From positions 1-64,000 of the forward strand of contig NZ_SWDE01000003.1 of NCBI RefSeq assembly GCF_013337185.1: DNA of 64,000 nt, in the 5' to 3' direction. The notes under the pieces are model-generated. The model did not search any database. It saw nothing but the letters and a program-made list of their open reading frames with translations, and was not told where the DNA came from. Below, one piece after another: positions 1-11,013 of this stretch. This DNA comes from Serratia proteamaculans (GTDB taxonomy: Bacteria > Pseudomonadota > Gammaproteobacteria > Enterobacterales > Enterobacteriaceae). The translations under genes and the position numbers were made by a program. How positions within the stretch are numbered: position 1 is the first letter of the stretch; every line of letters starts with the position of its first letter.

Positions 1-2
1 CG

Positions 3-32
3 AAAGCCTCATGCGAAAGCATGGGGCTTTTT
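3..32 (+). terminator. Intrinsic terminator of an upstream gene outside the window
   Basis: A 12-bp stem (one G-U pair) closed by a GAAA tetraloop is followed by five T residues. The orientation fits termination of a rightward gene that ends before the window. Confidence 0.75.
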
Positions 33-165
33 GCTTTGCATGCTATAAATAAATTGCTGCTATTCCACCCAATTTTCATATCAGTCCTCAATGCGCATCG
101 CAAAGATCACGTAATAATTCCTGTCCAAGCGTAATTAAGGTCCCCCGTTTAAAAATTAATCCGTT

Positions 166-181
166 GTGTGATTTCTCACAC
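166..181. promoter_or_regulatory. Perfect short palindrome upstream of the mosaic protein gene
   Basis: GTGTGA-tttc-TCACAC is a perfect dyad about 85 bp before the start codon at 264. The half sites look like CRP halves, but the TGTGA/TCACA spacer is 4 bp instead of 6, so canonical CRP binding is not expected. It may be an operator for another regulator. Confidence 0.35.
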
Positions 182-263
182 TATCTGGATGCATTTTCGC
201 CTTATTTCTCTCATGTTATGGTTCGTTCACTTTAGAAACCATTCAAAAAGTAGGTGAAATAAC

Positions 264-3200
264 ATGAGTAATAAACATAAAGAAACAGGTTTTGAAGGTT
301 ATGCTACTGGGGAAGTAAGTTCCTTATTGGCAAAAATAGACTTCAACACGGAAATTAAAGATATATCGGGAAATAGCAATATTGATAAAGTTTCAGATAA
401 TGTTTTTCTGACTAAAAATAATATTGGGCAGGACGGTTATTTTGAAAGTGGCACTATTTCTTTGGTGAAAGATAGTTTTCTTTTTTCTGACTCGCGTGAT
501 TTTAGCCTGTCATTCTGGATTAAAACCGGTACCGCTAATGATGGAGTTATTATATCTAATAAAGACTGGCGGAATGGTTCGAATATTGGTTGGTTGATTG
601 GGGTGAATAAAGACTATTTGGTCTGCAACTGGAAAGACGAATCCAGGTCACGCCAGGATATCGGTGCTGAACAAAACATCAAGGTTGCTGATAATCAGTG
701 GCACCATATTGCGGTCACTTTTGAACGCAGGGGCGATGCTACATTCTATAAGGATGGAGAGCAAGTTTATGCCATTGATATTTCCAATGCAGGTGATATT
801 GATAGTGGCTATGCAACGGTCATTGGTGCTGATGCTTTAGGTCAATATCCTTTGAATGGCTGCCATCTGGATGAGTTTGAAATCTATGATAAGGTATTAT
901 CTCATGAAGTAATCAGACAAAAATTTCATGATTTAAAAGACAAGTTACAGAAGCCATTGGCACTATTAATGAATTTTGAAGGGGACCTGAAAGATAGTTC
1001 AGGTACCGGTAGTGATGGAATTGCAACCGGGAATATTAGCTTCGTTCGCGGCTTTGATGGGCAAGCGCTCAGGCTGGCCAAGTCCTATATTACCCTGCCA
1101 CAAAGTGATTTGTTACCGGCGTTAGACGGTGACTTCAGTGTTTCATTCTGGATTAAGACGAATGCGCAGTATGAAGGCGTTATATTTTCGAACAAAGATT
1201 GGAGTGTTGGCGCCAACATCGGTTGGGTCATCGGCATTAGTGGCAAGAACCTGCATTGGAACTGGAAAGGAGCCTATGGCAGCCGGCTAGACGTAAGTGA
1301 TATTCCAGTCGCTGACTTTAAATGGCACCATATTGCCATTACACAGGATAGACGTGGAGACGCGATTTTTTATCTGGATGGCAAGGAGCAAAAACGGGTT
1401 TCTATCGCGGGTCGTGGTCACACCAATACTCATCTGGACTTTAATATCGGTGCCGACGGACTGGGTAAGTATAGCCTGGAAAATGCTTTACTCGACCGTG
1501 TTCAGATATCCAACAATATTATCCCCCCTCAGCAAGTTCAACGGGAATATGAAACCTATTACCAACAGCTTGTTCCAACGCTTAAAACCCTTCACTACTC
1601 GTTCGATGGTTCTTTGAATGAAAGCACAGATAAAGAATACCACGCAGTAGCTCATGGCAAAGAGACGTACGCTGCCAGTTTTGCAGGCAGCGCATTTTCG
1701 TTCGACGGTAAAACTTTCATCACCGTTCCCAATGCAGAATTACAAAATGATTTAGCCGGTGATTTCAGCCTGTGTTTTTGGATCAACACCCCTGCGGTGA
1801 ATCAAGAACAAACGATTATTGCGAATAAAGACTGGAACAGTGGTGGTAACCCAGGCTGGCAGGTGGGGATCCATGAAAATACGCTGAGCTGGAACTGGAA
1901 GGGTAGCAATGCGGGCCGCTATGATCTTGGCACAGAACGTCCGATCCATATGGCAGATGGCCGGTGGCACCAGATCACGGTGAGCCACGATCGTACCGGC
2001 AATGCTTATTTTTATAAAGACGGTGTATTGCAACAACAGATTGATATTCGCTCTTCGGGTGATACGACAACCGCATTGGATATCTCTATCGGCGCAGATG
2101 CTAAAGGGCAATATCGCCTAAGCGATAAAACACAGATTGATGAATTGAGGATTATCAATCGGGCTGTCAGTGCGCAAGAGGCGTTGGCATTCTATGAGGA
2201 ATACCGCGATCTGGTCGTAAAACCGCTAACAGAGAAATTTAACGGTAGTCTGAAGCTTGTCGGTGCACAACAAACGGTTCCAGACTCTGCGTTCTCGCTG
2301 AACTTACATTTACGTACCGAAAATATGATTAATGTGATTGATGAGTTTGTCAGCGAGCTTCATTACGACCCGTCATCATTTGCATTTATTGAAGCTATCG
2401 GTAGAGATATCTCGGTGCAGGGTGCGGCGGACGGAGTCTTGAAAATCACCGGCTATGGCGGCCAGACCTTCAATAACATTGCTCCCCTCGACTGGCAAAA
2501 AACAAAAATGGGGGAGTTACGCTTTAAAACCACAGCGGCGTCAGGTGCTGGCGAATTCTCTTTGTTAAACAGCCAGTTTTATGAAAATGGTCGCTTATAT
2601 CAGATTGGTTCGCTGGATACGGCAACGCATCGTGTGGCTATTAATGCGGCGTCTTCCCTTGATCGTAACCGAGATGGTGTAATCACCTTGGCTGATATTA
2701 TTGGTGCACCGATTGAGCAACAGGCACACATTGCGCAGCAACTTGCTTTTATGCCCTATAAACGCGTGTTGTTTATTGGCATGGATGGTGCTGGTGCCAG
2801 TGTGAGTACCCAGGCGCCTTATTGGCCTTCAGTAACGGCGACAAAAGAAACGGTCGGTGACCGACTGCAGATTCCGTGTTTACGACAAATGATCGAGCAA
2901 GGAGCGGTGACTTACACGGCCCAATCAGTGATGCCATCCGATTCGGGGCCAAACTGGGGGGCAATACTGACTGGCGTGGAAACCCAAAAGCACGGGGTAA
3001 CCAATGGCGTTGCGGCCGAGAGTTATTACCCGGAGAACAGTAGCTACCCTACCTTGTTTAAACGGCTGCGCCAGGCGATGCCAAACCGCCGGCTTGCGGC
3101 TTACGTTTCCTGGGATGCCATTGCCAATAGTCTGATTGAACCCTCTCTCGGGGTGGAGTGCGTCAAAGATTATGACGAGGCCATAGTGAACAAGGCCGTA

Positions 3201-6155
3201 GCTTATATCGCCAGCGGTAAGTTGAAAGATACCGCCTTTATGATGGTTCATCTGAGCAATATCGACCTGGCAGGGCATGTTAATGGTTATTATGGTCCTA
3301 AGTACTATCAGGCATTGACCGCTGCGGATAGACAAATAGCCCCCTTGCTAGCCGAGTTGGATCGACAGGGGTTACGTGAAGACACCCTGGTGATTGTCTC
3401 ACCCGATCACGGTGGCGGCACTGAGCAAGCCGATGGACGCCAAACTCAGAACTTTGGTCACGGACAGAACTCTGCCATGGCACGCACCATCTTTATCTCG
3501 GCGAATGGCCGAACCGTTGCCAGAGAACCCGTAGGTGAGAAAATTGTGTCGGGGGGCTCGACCAAAGATATTGCAGGGATGGTATTCCATGCTTTGAATA
3601 TTCCCTACGCCCGCAATGAGGCTGGGTTACGCAATATGTTCGTGGCACAGGAGCAGCTATCAGATACCAGCCTGCCTGAATGGGTGATGACCAAAGTGGT
3701 GAGTACGCCTTCTCACAGCGTGGGTAGCTATCAGTTGGCACTGAAAAATAGCGGCAAAGATCTCTGTGCCGGTGATGTGACCATTGAGTTGAACAATACT
3801 CTGCTGGAACAGGTTACTCCTCAGTTGGCTGGTATTACCTTATTGCGCCAGGAGATTACCGCAGAAACCTTGCGTTTGGTGTTTATCGCTGAACAGCCTT
3901 TGCCCGCCGGGCAGACATTATTTACCTTCAAGACGCGCAGGCATTCGCCCCAGCAAGGGCTCCATATCAAGGATGCGATGCTTGCCACCCCGCAAGGGCG
4001 TGAGATCCTGCCGAAATTGACAGAACAGACACTGTCGCAAGAGGATCCCTCAGGTATCACGCTGAACCAGGAGAGAGTTACGCTGGAAGTCGGTCAAGAG
4101 TTTACCTTGGTTGCCGCGATTAAGGCGGTGAGCCCAGGCAAGTTGAACTGGGAAAATGCGGATAAAAATGTCGCCGACCTGCAAGTCAATGAAACGTCAT
4201 GCGCTGTTAAAGCGCTTCATCCTGGCCTGACGAAAATTACGGTCACCAGTGCTGATGGTGCCTATTCTGCCTATTGTGACGTGACGGTGGTCGCGGCTTT
4301 CAGCTTGGATAATCAGGGGTTCACCGACAAGAGCCGTTGGTTACTGGGTGCGGCAACGCCGGGCAGTACGCTTGAGGTCACCACTGACAATGGGGCATCG
4401 ATGAGCGGTTTGGTGGCTGATGATGGGCGTTTCAAGCTTGAGTTACCGCCATTGCTGGAACATTCCCAACTTTATATCCAGGAACGTTATCCGCATGGCA
4501 TCAAAGGAGTGAAACACCAGTTTGAGGTGCGACCAAGCTATAACCTGCTGTGGGATATTGACGCCAAGGCCAGTGCCAGCAGCATATGGTTTAAGCAGCC
4601 ACAGTATACGGCCGATAAAACCATTGATGGTGATGCCGGGAGCCGCTGGGCTTCTCATAACGTTCCGCTTCCAGCATGGCTTGTTGTGGATTTTGGGGAT
4701 GAGATTAATTTCGATCTGGTGCAGATCAAGGAGTATGAATCTCGGGTTAGCGCCTTCACCCTTGAAGTCTTGCAAAATGGGCAGTGGTTATCGGTTTATC
4801 AGGGAACGACCCTCGGCCAGAATGCCAAACTTTATTTCCCGCGCGTTAGAGCATCGCAAGTTCGGCTGAATATTAGCGCGGCGAGTGACTTACCTTCCAT
4901 CTACGAGCTGCAAATTTTTGATACTGAAAAGCCGCCGGTTCGAGAGATAGGCGATGCAGCACTGATTGAGCTGGAAGCCAGAAAAAGTTTCGATTTCTTC
5001 TGGGAGAGGGCAAATAGCGATCCTGCCAGCCCAGGCTACGGTCTGGTCAACGATTCCAGTAAATTGCAGGTTTGCAATGTGGCGCAGGTTGGTTTCGCCC
5101 TGTCGGCAATTACGGTGGGTGTTGATAACGGTTGGATCACCAGAGAACAAGGTGCTGCCCGCACTCTGGGGACGCTGAATATGCTGCTGAACAATGCTGA
5201 GCAGCATAAAGGCTTCTTCTACCACTTCCTGGATAAGCTGACCGCGAAACGCGTCTGGACTTCTGAGCTTTCGACCATTGATACTACGCTGGCGCTGAAT
5301 GGGGTGATTGTTGCCGGGGAATACTTCGGTGGCGAAATAAAACAAATGGCCGACCAGATTTATCACAAGGTTGAGTGGCCATGGTTCCGTGATGCGAAAA
5401 CCAATCGGTTTTATATGGCCTGGAAACCGGAAAATGGCGGCGGGTTCAATGAGAGATATCTATGGGCGGGTCCGGTTGAGCAGGCCAGTATGTATGTGCT
5501 GGCGGCGGGTTCGCCGACGCATCCGGTTAGCGGTGATATGTTCTACAGCATCGGTCGTGACAAGCGTTCTTATCGCGGCAGTAAACCGGTATTTGATACG
5601 TACTTTGGCTCCAGTTTTACCAATCAGTTCTCAAATGCCTGGATCGATTTCCGCGGCAAGGTTGATAAGGTGGGCGATGACTGGTTTAACGACGCGGTAC
5701 TCAATTCGCAAATCAGTCGCCAATACAGCATTGATGAACAGGACAGCTTCAAGACCTTTGGTCCTGATTCATGGGGCTTATCTGCGGGCCAGGGGCCGGA
5801 TGGCGACTATCATGGCAACTTTGGTGCGCCACCGGCAACTGCGGCTAATACCGATGGCACCATGGTGCTCTCCGGCGCGGTAGGTGCGGTGGTATTTACG
5901 CCAAAAGAATCACTGGCCGCGATGCAAAACTATTACAGAAATCACCCCTATACCTGGGGTAAGTATGGATTTAACAGTGGGTATAACCTGGATGTTACGC
6001 CGTATTGGTATGCCTCTTCGGTTAACGGATTGGAGAAAGGGATTAGCATCGTTATGCTTGAAAACTATCGTACTGGCATCATTTGGCGGCTGTATATGCG
6101 CAATGAGGCGATTAAGCGAGGTATTGCCGCCATTGGCTTGATGGAAAAAGAATAA
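264..6155 (+). CDS. Giant mosaic protein: LamG x3, phosphodiesterase, F5/8 lectin, glycoamylase-family domain
   Basis: 1963 residues. Three homologous LamG/concanavalin-like repeats (about 20-215, 231-430, 439-645) share FWIK/N and NKDW motifs. A cohesin-like beta domain (about 656-792) and a dockerin-like calcium loop (DRNRDGVITLADI, about 800-813) follow. An alkaline-phosphatase/NPP-type domain (about 832-1125) has FIGMDG, SDSGPNW with a likely nucleophile Ser, and SPDHGG. Then come a BIG2-like Ig domain (about 1263-1343), a second Ig-like segment, an F5/8-type carbohydrate-binding domain (about 1428-1553) and a PF10091-like glycoamylase domain (about 1559-1961), related to beta-1,2-glucanase families. 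The start is fixed by an AGGTGA ribosome site and an in-frame stop just upstream. No signal peptide, membrane segment or nearby secretion gene is seen. The domains suggest a polysaccharide-binding, polysaccharide-degrading enzyme; the substrate is unknown. Confidence 0.8.
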   Translation: MSNKHKETGFEGYATGEVSSLLAKIDFNTEIKDISGNSNIDKVSDNVFLTKNNIGQDGYFESGTISLVKDSFLFSDSRDFSLSFWIKTGTANDGVIISNKDWRNGSNIGWLIGVNKDYLVCNWKDESRSRQDIGAEQNIKVADNQWHHIAVTFERRGDATFYKDGEQVYAIDISNAGDIDSGYATVIGADALGQYPLNGCHLDEFEIYDKVLSHEVIRQKFHDLKDKLQKPLALLMNFEGDLKDSSGTGSDGIATGNISFVRGFDGQALRLAKSYITLPQSDLLPALDGDFSVSFWIKTNAQYEGVIFSNKDWSVGANIGWVIGISGKNLHWNWKGAYGSRLDVSDIPVADFKWHHIAITQDRRGDAIFYLDGKEQKRVSIAGRGHTNTHLDFNIGADGLGKYSLENALLDRVQISNNIIPPQQVQREYETYYQQLVPTLKTLHYSFDGSLNESTDKEYHAVAHGKETYAASFAGSAFSFDGKTFITVPNAELQNDLAGDFSLCFWINTPAVNQEQTIIANKDWNSGGNPGWQVGIHENTLSWNWKGSNAGRYDLGTERPIHMADGRWHQITVSHDRTGNAYFYKDGVLQQQIDIRSSGDTTTALDISIGADAKGQYRLSDKTQIDELRIINRAVSAQEALAFYEEYRDLVVKPLTEKFNGSLKLVGAQQTVPDSAFSLNLHLRTENMINVIDEFVSELHYDPSSFAFIEAIGRDISVQGAADGVLKITGYGGQTFNNIAPLDWQKTKMGELRFKTTAASGAGEFSLLNSQFYENGRLYQIGSLDTATHRVAINAASSLDRNRDGVITLADIIGAPIEQQAHIAQQLAFMPYKRVLFIGMDGAGASVSTQAPYWPSVTATKETVGDRLQIPCLRQMIEQGAVTYTAQSVMPSDSGPNWGAILTGVETQKHGVTNGVAAESYYPENSSYPTLFKRLRQAMPNRRLAAYVSWDAIANSLIEPSLGVECVKDYDEAIVNKAVAYIASGKLKDTAFMMVHLSNIDLAGHVNGYYGPKYYQALTAADRQIAPLLAELDRQGLREDTLVIVSPDHGGGTEQADGRQTQNFGHGQNSAMARTIFISANGRTVAREPVGEKIVSGGSTKDIAGMVFHALNIPYARNEAGLRNMFVAQEQLSDTSLPEWVMTKVVSTPSHSVGSYQLALKNSGKDLCAGDVTIELNNTLLEQVTPQLAGITLLRQEITAETLRLVFIAEQPLPAGQTLFTFKTRRHSPQQGLHIKDAMLATPQGREILPKLTEQTLSQEDPSGITLNQERVTLEVGQEFTLVAAIKAVSPGKLNWENADKNVADLQVNETSCAVKALHPGLTKITVTSADGAYSAYCDVTVVAAFSLDNQGFTDKSRWLLGAATPGSTLEVTTDNGASMSGLVADDGRFKLELPPLLEHSQLYIQERYPHGIKGVKHQFEVRPSYNLLWDIDAKASASSIWFKQPQYTADKTIDGDAGSRWASHNVPLPAWLVVDFGDEINFDLVQIKEYESRVSAFTLEVLQNGQWLSVYQGTTLGQNAKLYFPRVRASQVRLNISAASDLPSIYELQIFDTEKPPVREIGDAALIELEARKSFDFFWERANSDPASPGYGLVNDSSKLQVCNVAQVGFALSAITVGVDNGWITREQGAARTLGTLNMLLNNAEQHKGFFYHFLDKLTAKRVWTSELSTIDTTLALNGVIVAGEYFGGEIKQMADQIYHKVEWPWFRDAKTNRFYMAWKPENGGGFNERYLWAGPVEQASMYVLAAGSPTHPVSGDMFYSIGRDKRSYRGSKPVFDTYFGSSFTNQFSNAWIDFRGKVDKVGDDWFNDAVLNSQISRQYSIDEQDSFKTFGPDSWGLSAGQGPDGDYHGNFGAPPATAANTDGTMVLSGAVGAVVFTPKESLAAMQNYYRNHPYTWGKYGFNSGYNLDVTPYWYASSVNGLEKGISIVMLENYRTGIIWRLYMRNEAIKRGIAAIGLMEKE

Positions 6156-6197
6156 TGCCAGCGGCAGTGAAGAACCTATTGGCTTAGGTGCAGTAAC

Positions 6198-6234
6198 AGT
6201 GGGTTCAGCATGCTGAACCCACTGATTTATTTTT
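6198..6234 (+). terminator. Terminator after the mosaic gene
   Basis: A perfect 13-bp-arm palindrome (AGTGGGTTCAGCA and its complement) is followed on the plus strand by a T-rich run. It lies between the convergent mosaic gene and actP. The minus side lacks a clear T-run, so it mainly serves the plus-strand gene. Confidence 0.75.
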
Positions 6235-7885
6235 AATGCGAGCTGCCCTGGGAAATTCCCAGCCCGGTTTGCGAACGAACAAACTGGGCACGGAAGCGTT
6301 CACGCTCCTGCTGCCCGGCCAATGAACTGTCGGTAACCGAGAACAGCCAGGTGCCGACAAAGGCGACCAGCATTGAGAACAACGCCGGATATTCATAAGG
6401 GTAAATGGCTTTTTCATGCCCAAGGATTTGCACCCAAATCGTCGGGCCAAGGATCATCAGGATCACCGCCGTCAGCAGGCCTAACCAACCTCCAATCATG
6501 GCGCCGCGAGTGGTCAGGCGTGACCAGTACATCGAAAGAATGATAATCGGGAAGTTACAACTGGCAGCGATAGAGAACGCCAGCCCGACCATAAAGGCGA
6601 TGTTCTGTTTCTCAAACAAAATCCCCAGCGCAATTGCCACGACGCCCAGGATCACCACGGTAATTTTGGACACCCGCAGTTCATCGCGTTCAGTTGCCTT
6701 ACCATTTTTAATCACGCTGGCGTACAAATCGTGAGATACCGCAGAAGCCCCTGCCAGCGTCAGGCCGGCAACCACCGCCAGAATAGTGGCGAAGGCGACC
6801 GCCGAGATAAAGCCCAGGAAGAAGTTACCGCCGACGGCGTTGGCCAAATGCACCGCTGCCATATTGGTGCCACCCAACAGCGCTCCGGTAGCGTCTTTGA
6901 ACGCCGGATTAGGGCCGACTAACAAAATTGCGCCGAAGCCGATAATAAAGGTCAGGATATAGAAGTAACCGATAAAACCGGTGGCATAGAACACACTTTT
7001 GCGGGCTTCTTTGGCGTCGCTGACGGTAAAGAAACGCATCAGAATATGCGGCAGGCCGGCGGTACCAAACATCAGTGCCAACCCCAGCGAAAGCGCAGAA
7101 ATAGGGTCAGAGACCAGGCCGCCCGGGCTCATGATAGCTATGCCTTTCGGATGTACCTTCACGGCTTCGGCAAACAGGGTATTGAAGTCAAAATTGACCG
7201 ACCTCATCACCATCAGCGCCATAAAGCTGGCACCGGCCAGTAACAGCACCGCTTTGATAATCTGTACCCAGGTGGTTGCCAGCATGCCGCCGAACAAGAC
7301 GTACAACACCATCAGGATCCCGACCAGGATCACCGCCACATGGTAGTTGAGACCGAACAACAACTGAATGAGCTTACCGGCCCCCACCATCTGTGCAATC
7401 AGATACAGCGCGACCACCACCAGTGAACCGCAGGCCGAGAGCGTGCGGATGGGTTTTTGCTTCAGGCGGTAAGAGGCCACATCGGCAAAGGTATAACGGC
7501 CAAGGTTGCGCAGGCGTTCCGCAATCAGGAACAAAATGATCGGCCAACCTATCAGGAAGCCGATTGAATAAATCAGTCCGTCATAACCGGAGGTATACAC
7601 CAGTGCGGAAATACCCAGGAAAGAAGCGGCTGACATAAAGTCGCCGGCAATCGCCAGACCGTTCTGCAGGCCAGTGATTTTGCCGCCGGCGGTGTAGTAG
7701 TCCTGGCGTGAACGAGTCCGTTTGGAAGCCCAGTAAGTGATGTACAGCGTGGCGCCGACAAACAGCACGAACATCACGATCGCCTGAATGTTCAACGGCT
7801 GGCGATGTACTTCGCCACTAATGGCATCGGCAAAAGCCAGGCCCGGCAGCATCAGCAGGGCGGCGACAGACAATAAAGGCTTCAT
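6233..7885 (-). CDS. actP: Acetate/glycolate:cation symporter ActP
   Basis: 550 residues, near the 549 of E. coli ActP. It belongs to the sodium:solute symporter family: an N-terminal hydrophobic leader, about 13 hydrophobic segments, and family-typical sequence such as [15 protein letters not shown] and [10 protein letters not shown]. It imports acetate and glycolate across the inner membrane, feeding Acs. The start ATG overlaps the stop of yjcH by 4 nt (ATGA), implying translational coupling in an acs-yjcH-actP operon. In E. coli this operon is activated by CRP and FNR; no site is assigned to it here. Confidence 0.96.
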   Translation of the reverse strand: MKPLLSVAALLMLPGLAFADAISGEVHRQPLNIQAIVMFVLFVGATLYITYWASKRTRSRQDYYTAGGKITGLQNGLAIAGDFMSAASFLGISALVYTSGYDGLIYSIGFLIGWPIILFLIAERLRNLGRYTFADVASYRLKQKPIRTLSACGSLVVVALYLIAQMVGAGKLIQLLFGLNYHVAVILVGILMVLYVLFGGMLATTWVQIIKAVLLLAGASFMALMVMRSVNFDFNTLFAEAVKVHPKGIAIMSPGGLVSDPISALSLGLALMFGTAGLPHILMRFFTVSDAKEARKSVFYATGFIGYFYILTFIIGFGAILLVGPNPAFKDATGALLGGTNMAAVHLANAVGGNFFLGFISAVAFATILAVVAGLTLAGASAVSHDLYASVIKNGKATERDELRVSKITVVILGVVAIALGILFEKQNIAFMVGLAFSIAASCNFPIIILSMYWSRLTTRGAMIGGWLGLLTAVILMILGPTIWVQILGHEKAIYPYEYPALFSMLVAFVGTWLFSVTDSSLAGQQERERFRAQFVRSQTGLGISQGSSH

Positions 7886-8193
7886 TTCTTCACCTCACGC
7901 AAAATTTCTGCAGTCAGGCGATCGAACTCGCCGTTGGCACGGAAGACGTAGATCCCGGTCAACACGAAAGAGATCACGATCAGGCCGACACCTACCGGGA
8001 TCCCGCGGGTAATGGTCGATCCTTCAGCGATCGGTGTGCCCAGCCACTGTGGATCGAAAGCGATCAATAAAATAAAGCTGACGTACAGCGCCAGTGTAAT
8101 CAGTGAAAGCAGCCAGGCGAATCGGCTACGTTTTCGCACCAGTTCTATAAAGCGCGGGTTTTCCTCAATCCCTTGATAAATGGTGTCATTCAT
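7882..8193 (-). CDS. yjcH: DUF485 inner-membrane protein YjcH
   Basis: 103 residues, a typical DUF485 length, with two hydrophobic segments (about residues 25-45 and 60-82). It is invariably linked to actP-type symporters and is thought to be an accessory membrane protein for them, but its molecular role is not established. It lies 92 nt after acs and overlaps actP by 4 nt. Confidence 0.93.
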   Translation of the reverse strand: MNDTIYQGIEENPRFIELVRKRSRFAWLLSLITLALYVSFILLIAFDPQWLGTPIAEGSTITRGIPVGVGLIVISFVLTGIYVFRANGEFDRLTAEILREVKK

Positions 8194-8285
8194 CAGAGCA
8201 TCTCCAGTAGGTATTGATAGAGTACGCCGCGCTTGACGCCGATCACCGGGTTATTTTCCCGCGGATCGGCCTGAGGCGGCGGAAA

Positions 8286-10244
8286 TTACGACGGAACTTT
8301 CATTGATTGTTTTTCTTCCAACAGCTTGTCGACTACGGCCGGATCCGCCAGCGTTGAGGTATCACCCAAATTGCTGGTATCACCGGCGGCAATTTTGCGC
8401 AGGATGCGGCGCATGATCTTGCCGGAGCGCGTTTTTGGCAGAGAGTCTGTCCAGTGCAGCACGTCCGGCGTGGCGATCGGTCCTATTTCTTTACGTACCC
8501 AGTTACGTACTTCGGTATATAGCTCAGGCGTCGGTTCTTCACCGTGATTCAGCGTGATATAGGCGTAAATCGCCTGGCCCTTGATGTTATGTGGAATACC
8601 GACCACCGCCGCTTCGGCAATTTTCGGGTGGGAGACTAGGGCCGACTCGATCTCGGCGGTCCCCAGACGGTGGCCAGACACGTTAAGTACGTCATCGACA
8701 CGGCCAGTGATCCAGTAATAGCCGTCTTCGTCACGGCGTGCGCCATCACCGCTGAAATACATGCCTTTAAAGGTGGAGAAGTAGGTTTGTTCGAAACGAT
8801 CGTGGTCGCCGAACAGCGTGCGAGCCTGGCCTGGCCAGGAGTCGGTGATCACCAGGTTGCCTTCACAGGCGCCCTCCTGCACAGTGCCGATATTATCGAC
8901 CAGCGCCGGTTGAACACCAAAGAACGGTCGCGTCGCGGAACCGGCTTTCAACTCGGTGGCACCGGGCAGTGGGGTGATCATAAAGCCGCCGGTTTCGGTC
9001 TGCCACCAGGTGTCGACGATCGGGCATTTGCCGTTGCCGATTTTATTGTAATACCACTCCCAGGCTTCCGGGTTGATCGGCTCGCCGACCGACCCCATGA
9101 TGCGCAGTGAGTCGCGTTGGGTGCCTTCGATAGCTTTGTCACCTTCGGCCATCAGGGCACGAATGGCGGTAGGGGCGGTATACAGGATATTGACCTGGTG
9201 TTTGTCTATCACCTGTGACAGACGGTTAACGCCAGGGTAGTTAGGCACCCCTTCAAACATCAGGGTAATGGCACCGCAGGCCAATGGGCCGTACAGCAGA
9301 TAGCTGTGGCCGGTGACCCAACCGACGTCGGCGGTACACCAGTACACGTCACCGTCGTGGTAATCGAAGACATATTTAAAGGTCATGGCGGCATACACCA
9401 GATAACCGCCGGTGGTGTGCAACACGCCCTTGGGTTTACCGGTTGAGCCGGAGGTATAAAGGATAAACAGCGGGTCTTCCGCATTCATCTCTTCCGGTGG
9501 ACAGTCGGCGGAAACACCCTGGGTCAGTTCATGCCACCACAGATCGCGGCCTTCCTGCCAGTAACCCGGTTTGCCGGTACGCTGGAACACGACGACGTTG
9601 GTGACGCTTTTCACGCCTGGGTTTTTCAGCGCGTCATCGACATTTTTCTTCAGCGGAACAGCGCGCCCGGCACGCAGGCCTTCGTCGGCGGTGATAACCA
9701 GTTTGGAGTTGGAGTCGATAATGCGCCCGGCCACGGCTTCCGGCGAGAAACCGCCAAAGATCACCGAATGTACGGCCCCGATGCGGGCGCAGGCCAGCAT
9801 GGCGACCGCGGCTTCCGGCACCATTGGCATATAGATAGCCACGACGTCGCCTTTCTTGACGCCCAGTTTTTTCAGTACGTTGGCGAATTGGCAGACATCA
9901 TGGTGCAGCTGTTTATAGGTCACCTGTTTTGACTGGGTGGGATCGTCACCTTCCCAGATAATGGCGGTTTGGTCGCCGCGTTCGGCCAGGTGGCGATCGA
10001 GGCAGTTGGCTGCCAGGTTCAGGGTGCCGTCTTCAAACCAGCGAATGCTGATATGGCCCGGATCGAATGAGGTGTTTTTTACCCGGGTATAAGGTTTTAT
10101 CCAGTCGAGGATTTTTCCCTGCTCACCCCAGAACGTTTCTGGGTCTTGCACAGATTGTTGATAATATTGTTGATATTGCGTCGGATTAATCAGGGCGTGT
10201 TCTGCAATTGCAGAAGGAATAGCGTGTTTATGCACTTGGCTCAT
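8286..10244 (-). CDS. acs: Acetyl-coenzyme A synthetase
   Basis: 652 residues, the same length as E. coli Acs. It activates acetate to acetyl-CoA through an acetyl-AMP intermediate in the cytoplasm. The adenylate-forming signature [12 protein letters not shown] lies in the middle, the [17 protein letters not shown] hinge motif follows, and the C-terminal [11 protein letters not shown] carries the lysine (position 609 in homologues) whose acetylation inactivates the enzyme. The start ATG follows AAGGAG at good spacing. First gene of acs-yjcH-actP; E. coli nrf genes, which neighbour acs there, are absent. Confidence 0.97.
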   Translation of the reverse strand: MSQVHKHAIPSAIAEHALINPTQYQQYYQQSVQDPETFWGEQGKILDWIKPYTRVKNTSFDPGHISIRWFEDGTLNLAANCLDRHLAERGDQTAIIWEGDDPTQSKQVTYKQLHHDVCQFANVLKKLGVKKGDVVAIYMPMVPEAAVAMLACARIGAVHSVIFGGFSPEAVAGRIIDSNSKLVITADEGLRAGRAVPLKKNVDDALKNPGVKSVTNVVVFQRTGKPGYWQEGRDLWWHELTQGVSADCPPEEMNAEDPLFILYTSGSTGKPKGVLHTTGGYLVYAAMTFKYVFDYHDGDVYWCTADVGWVTGHSYLLYGPLACGAITLMFEGVPNYPGVNRLSQVIDKHQVNILYTAPTAIRALMAEGDKAIEGTQRDSLRIMGSVGEPINPEAWEWYYNKIGNGKCPIVDTWWQTETGGFMITPLPGATELKAGSATRPFFGVQPALVDNIGTVQEGACEGNLVITDSWPGQARTLFGDHDRFEQTYFSTFKGMYFSGDGARRDEDGYYWITGRVDDVLNVSGHRLGTAEIESALVSHPKIAEAAVVGIPHNIKGQAIYAYITLNHGEEPTPELYTEVRNWVRKEIGPIATPDVLHWTDSLPKTRSGKIMRRILRKIAAGDTSNLGDTSTLADPAVVDKLLEEKQSMKVPS

Positions 10245-10756
10245 GGCTTTTCTCCTTGAAGTTGTTAATGATATGTCAACTGAAGGTTAAGTATAGTTTG
10301 CTCCGATTCTTTGTTTCTTTTTTGGGCGGCAGATCACGCAACGAAGATATTGATTTGTAATAGTTCTGCCTCATTTGTGTGGGGCATCTGCCAGCTTGGC
10401 GGGAGAAAACGGTTAGATAGGAAGTTTTAGTCAGAAAACGCTATCTAAAGAACTAAAAAGAATAACCAATTCGGTACATGAAGGTACTTTTAAAGATAAT
10501 AGCTAATTAAAAAACCGCATTAAATCGTTGTTAAACTATTTAGGAATATAGTTTGGCTGCATTGCTATAAGTAAAGCTCCTGGGCATTTTTTTAATTAAA
10601 TAGAATGTTGCTGCATTAGGCTGTCACTATCATTATTTTTCATTTTAAAAACCCACGTGCAACATAATATTTACATTACCATCGGACTAAATATGCAGGA
10701 TTAGCGAAAGTTAACGCACTTTCATTTGGCTTAAAACGTCTGGCCTCGGGTGGTTT

Positions 10757-10772
10757 TGTGATGTGTCTCACA
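10757..10772. promoter_or_regulatory. CRP site upstream of gltP
   Basis: TGTGA-N6-TCACA matches the CRP consensus core exactly. It is 278 bp before the gltP start and about 510 bp before acs. A TAAATT hexamer at 10796-10801 would place a gltP start site near -41.5 from the CRP centre, a class II arrangement. Binding is inferred from sequence only. Confidence 0.7.
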
Positions 10773-10977
10773 TAAAATTATGCTTTTAATAACAGTAAAT
10801 TATGCCTGTTAAGATTGGAAATCAGATTCCGAATGGGCCGTGATTAACATAAAAACCAGCTAAAACAAGGCTTGCAGAGCATGCGGTCCAAATGGTACAG
10901 ATTTAGACAGCGGCACACTGAGGGCAGGTGATCGCCTCCTGGTTATTAACATAAGCCTGTATTAAATGATTAAGTAT

Positions 10978-11013
10978 TCTTTTCGGCGCGTTATTATAAA
11001 TGTGCCGAAAAGA
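10978..11013 (+). repeat. Inverted repeat in the gltP leader
   Basis: Ten-base arms TCTTTTCGGC and GCCGAAAAGA are perfectly complementary with a 16-nt loop. The repeat ends 21 bp before the gltP ATG, near the ribosome site. No U-run follows directly. It could be a leader hairpin or an operator. Confidence 0.5.

Noticed and set aside
166..181. CRP site call
   Set aside because: The TGTGA and TCACA halves are 4 bp apart instead of 6, so it is reported only as an unassigned dyad.
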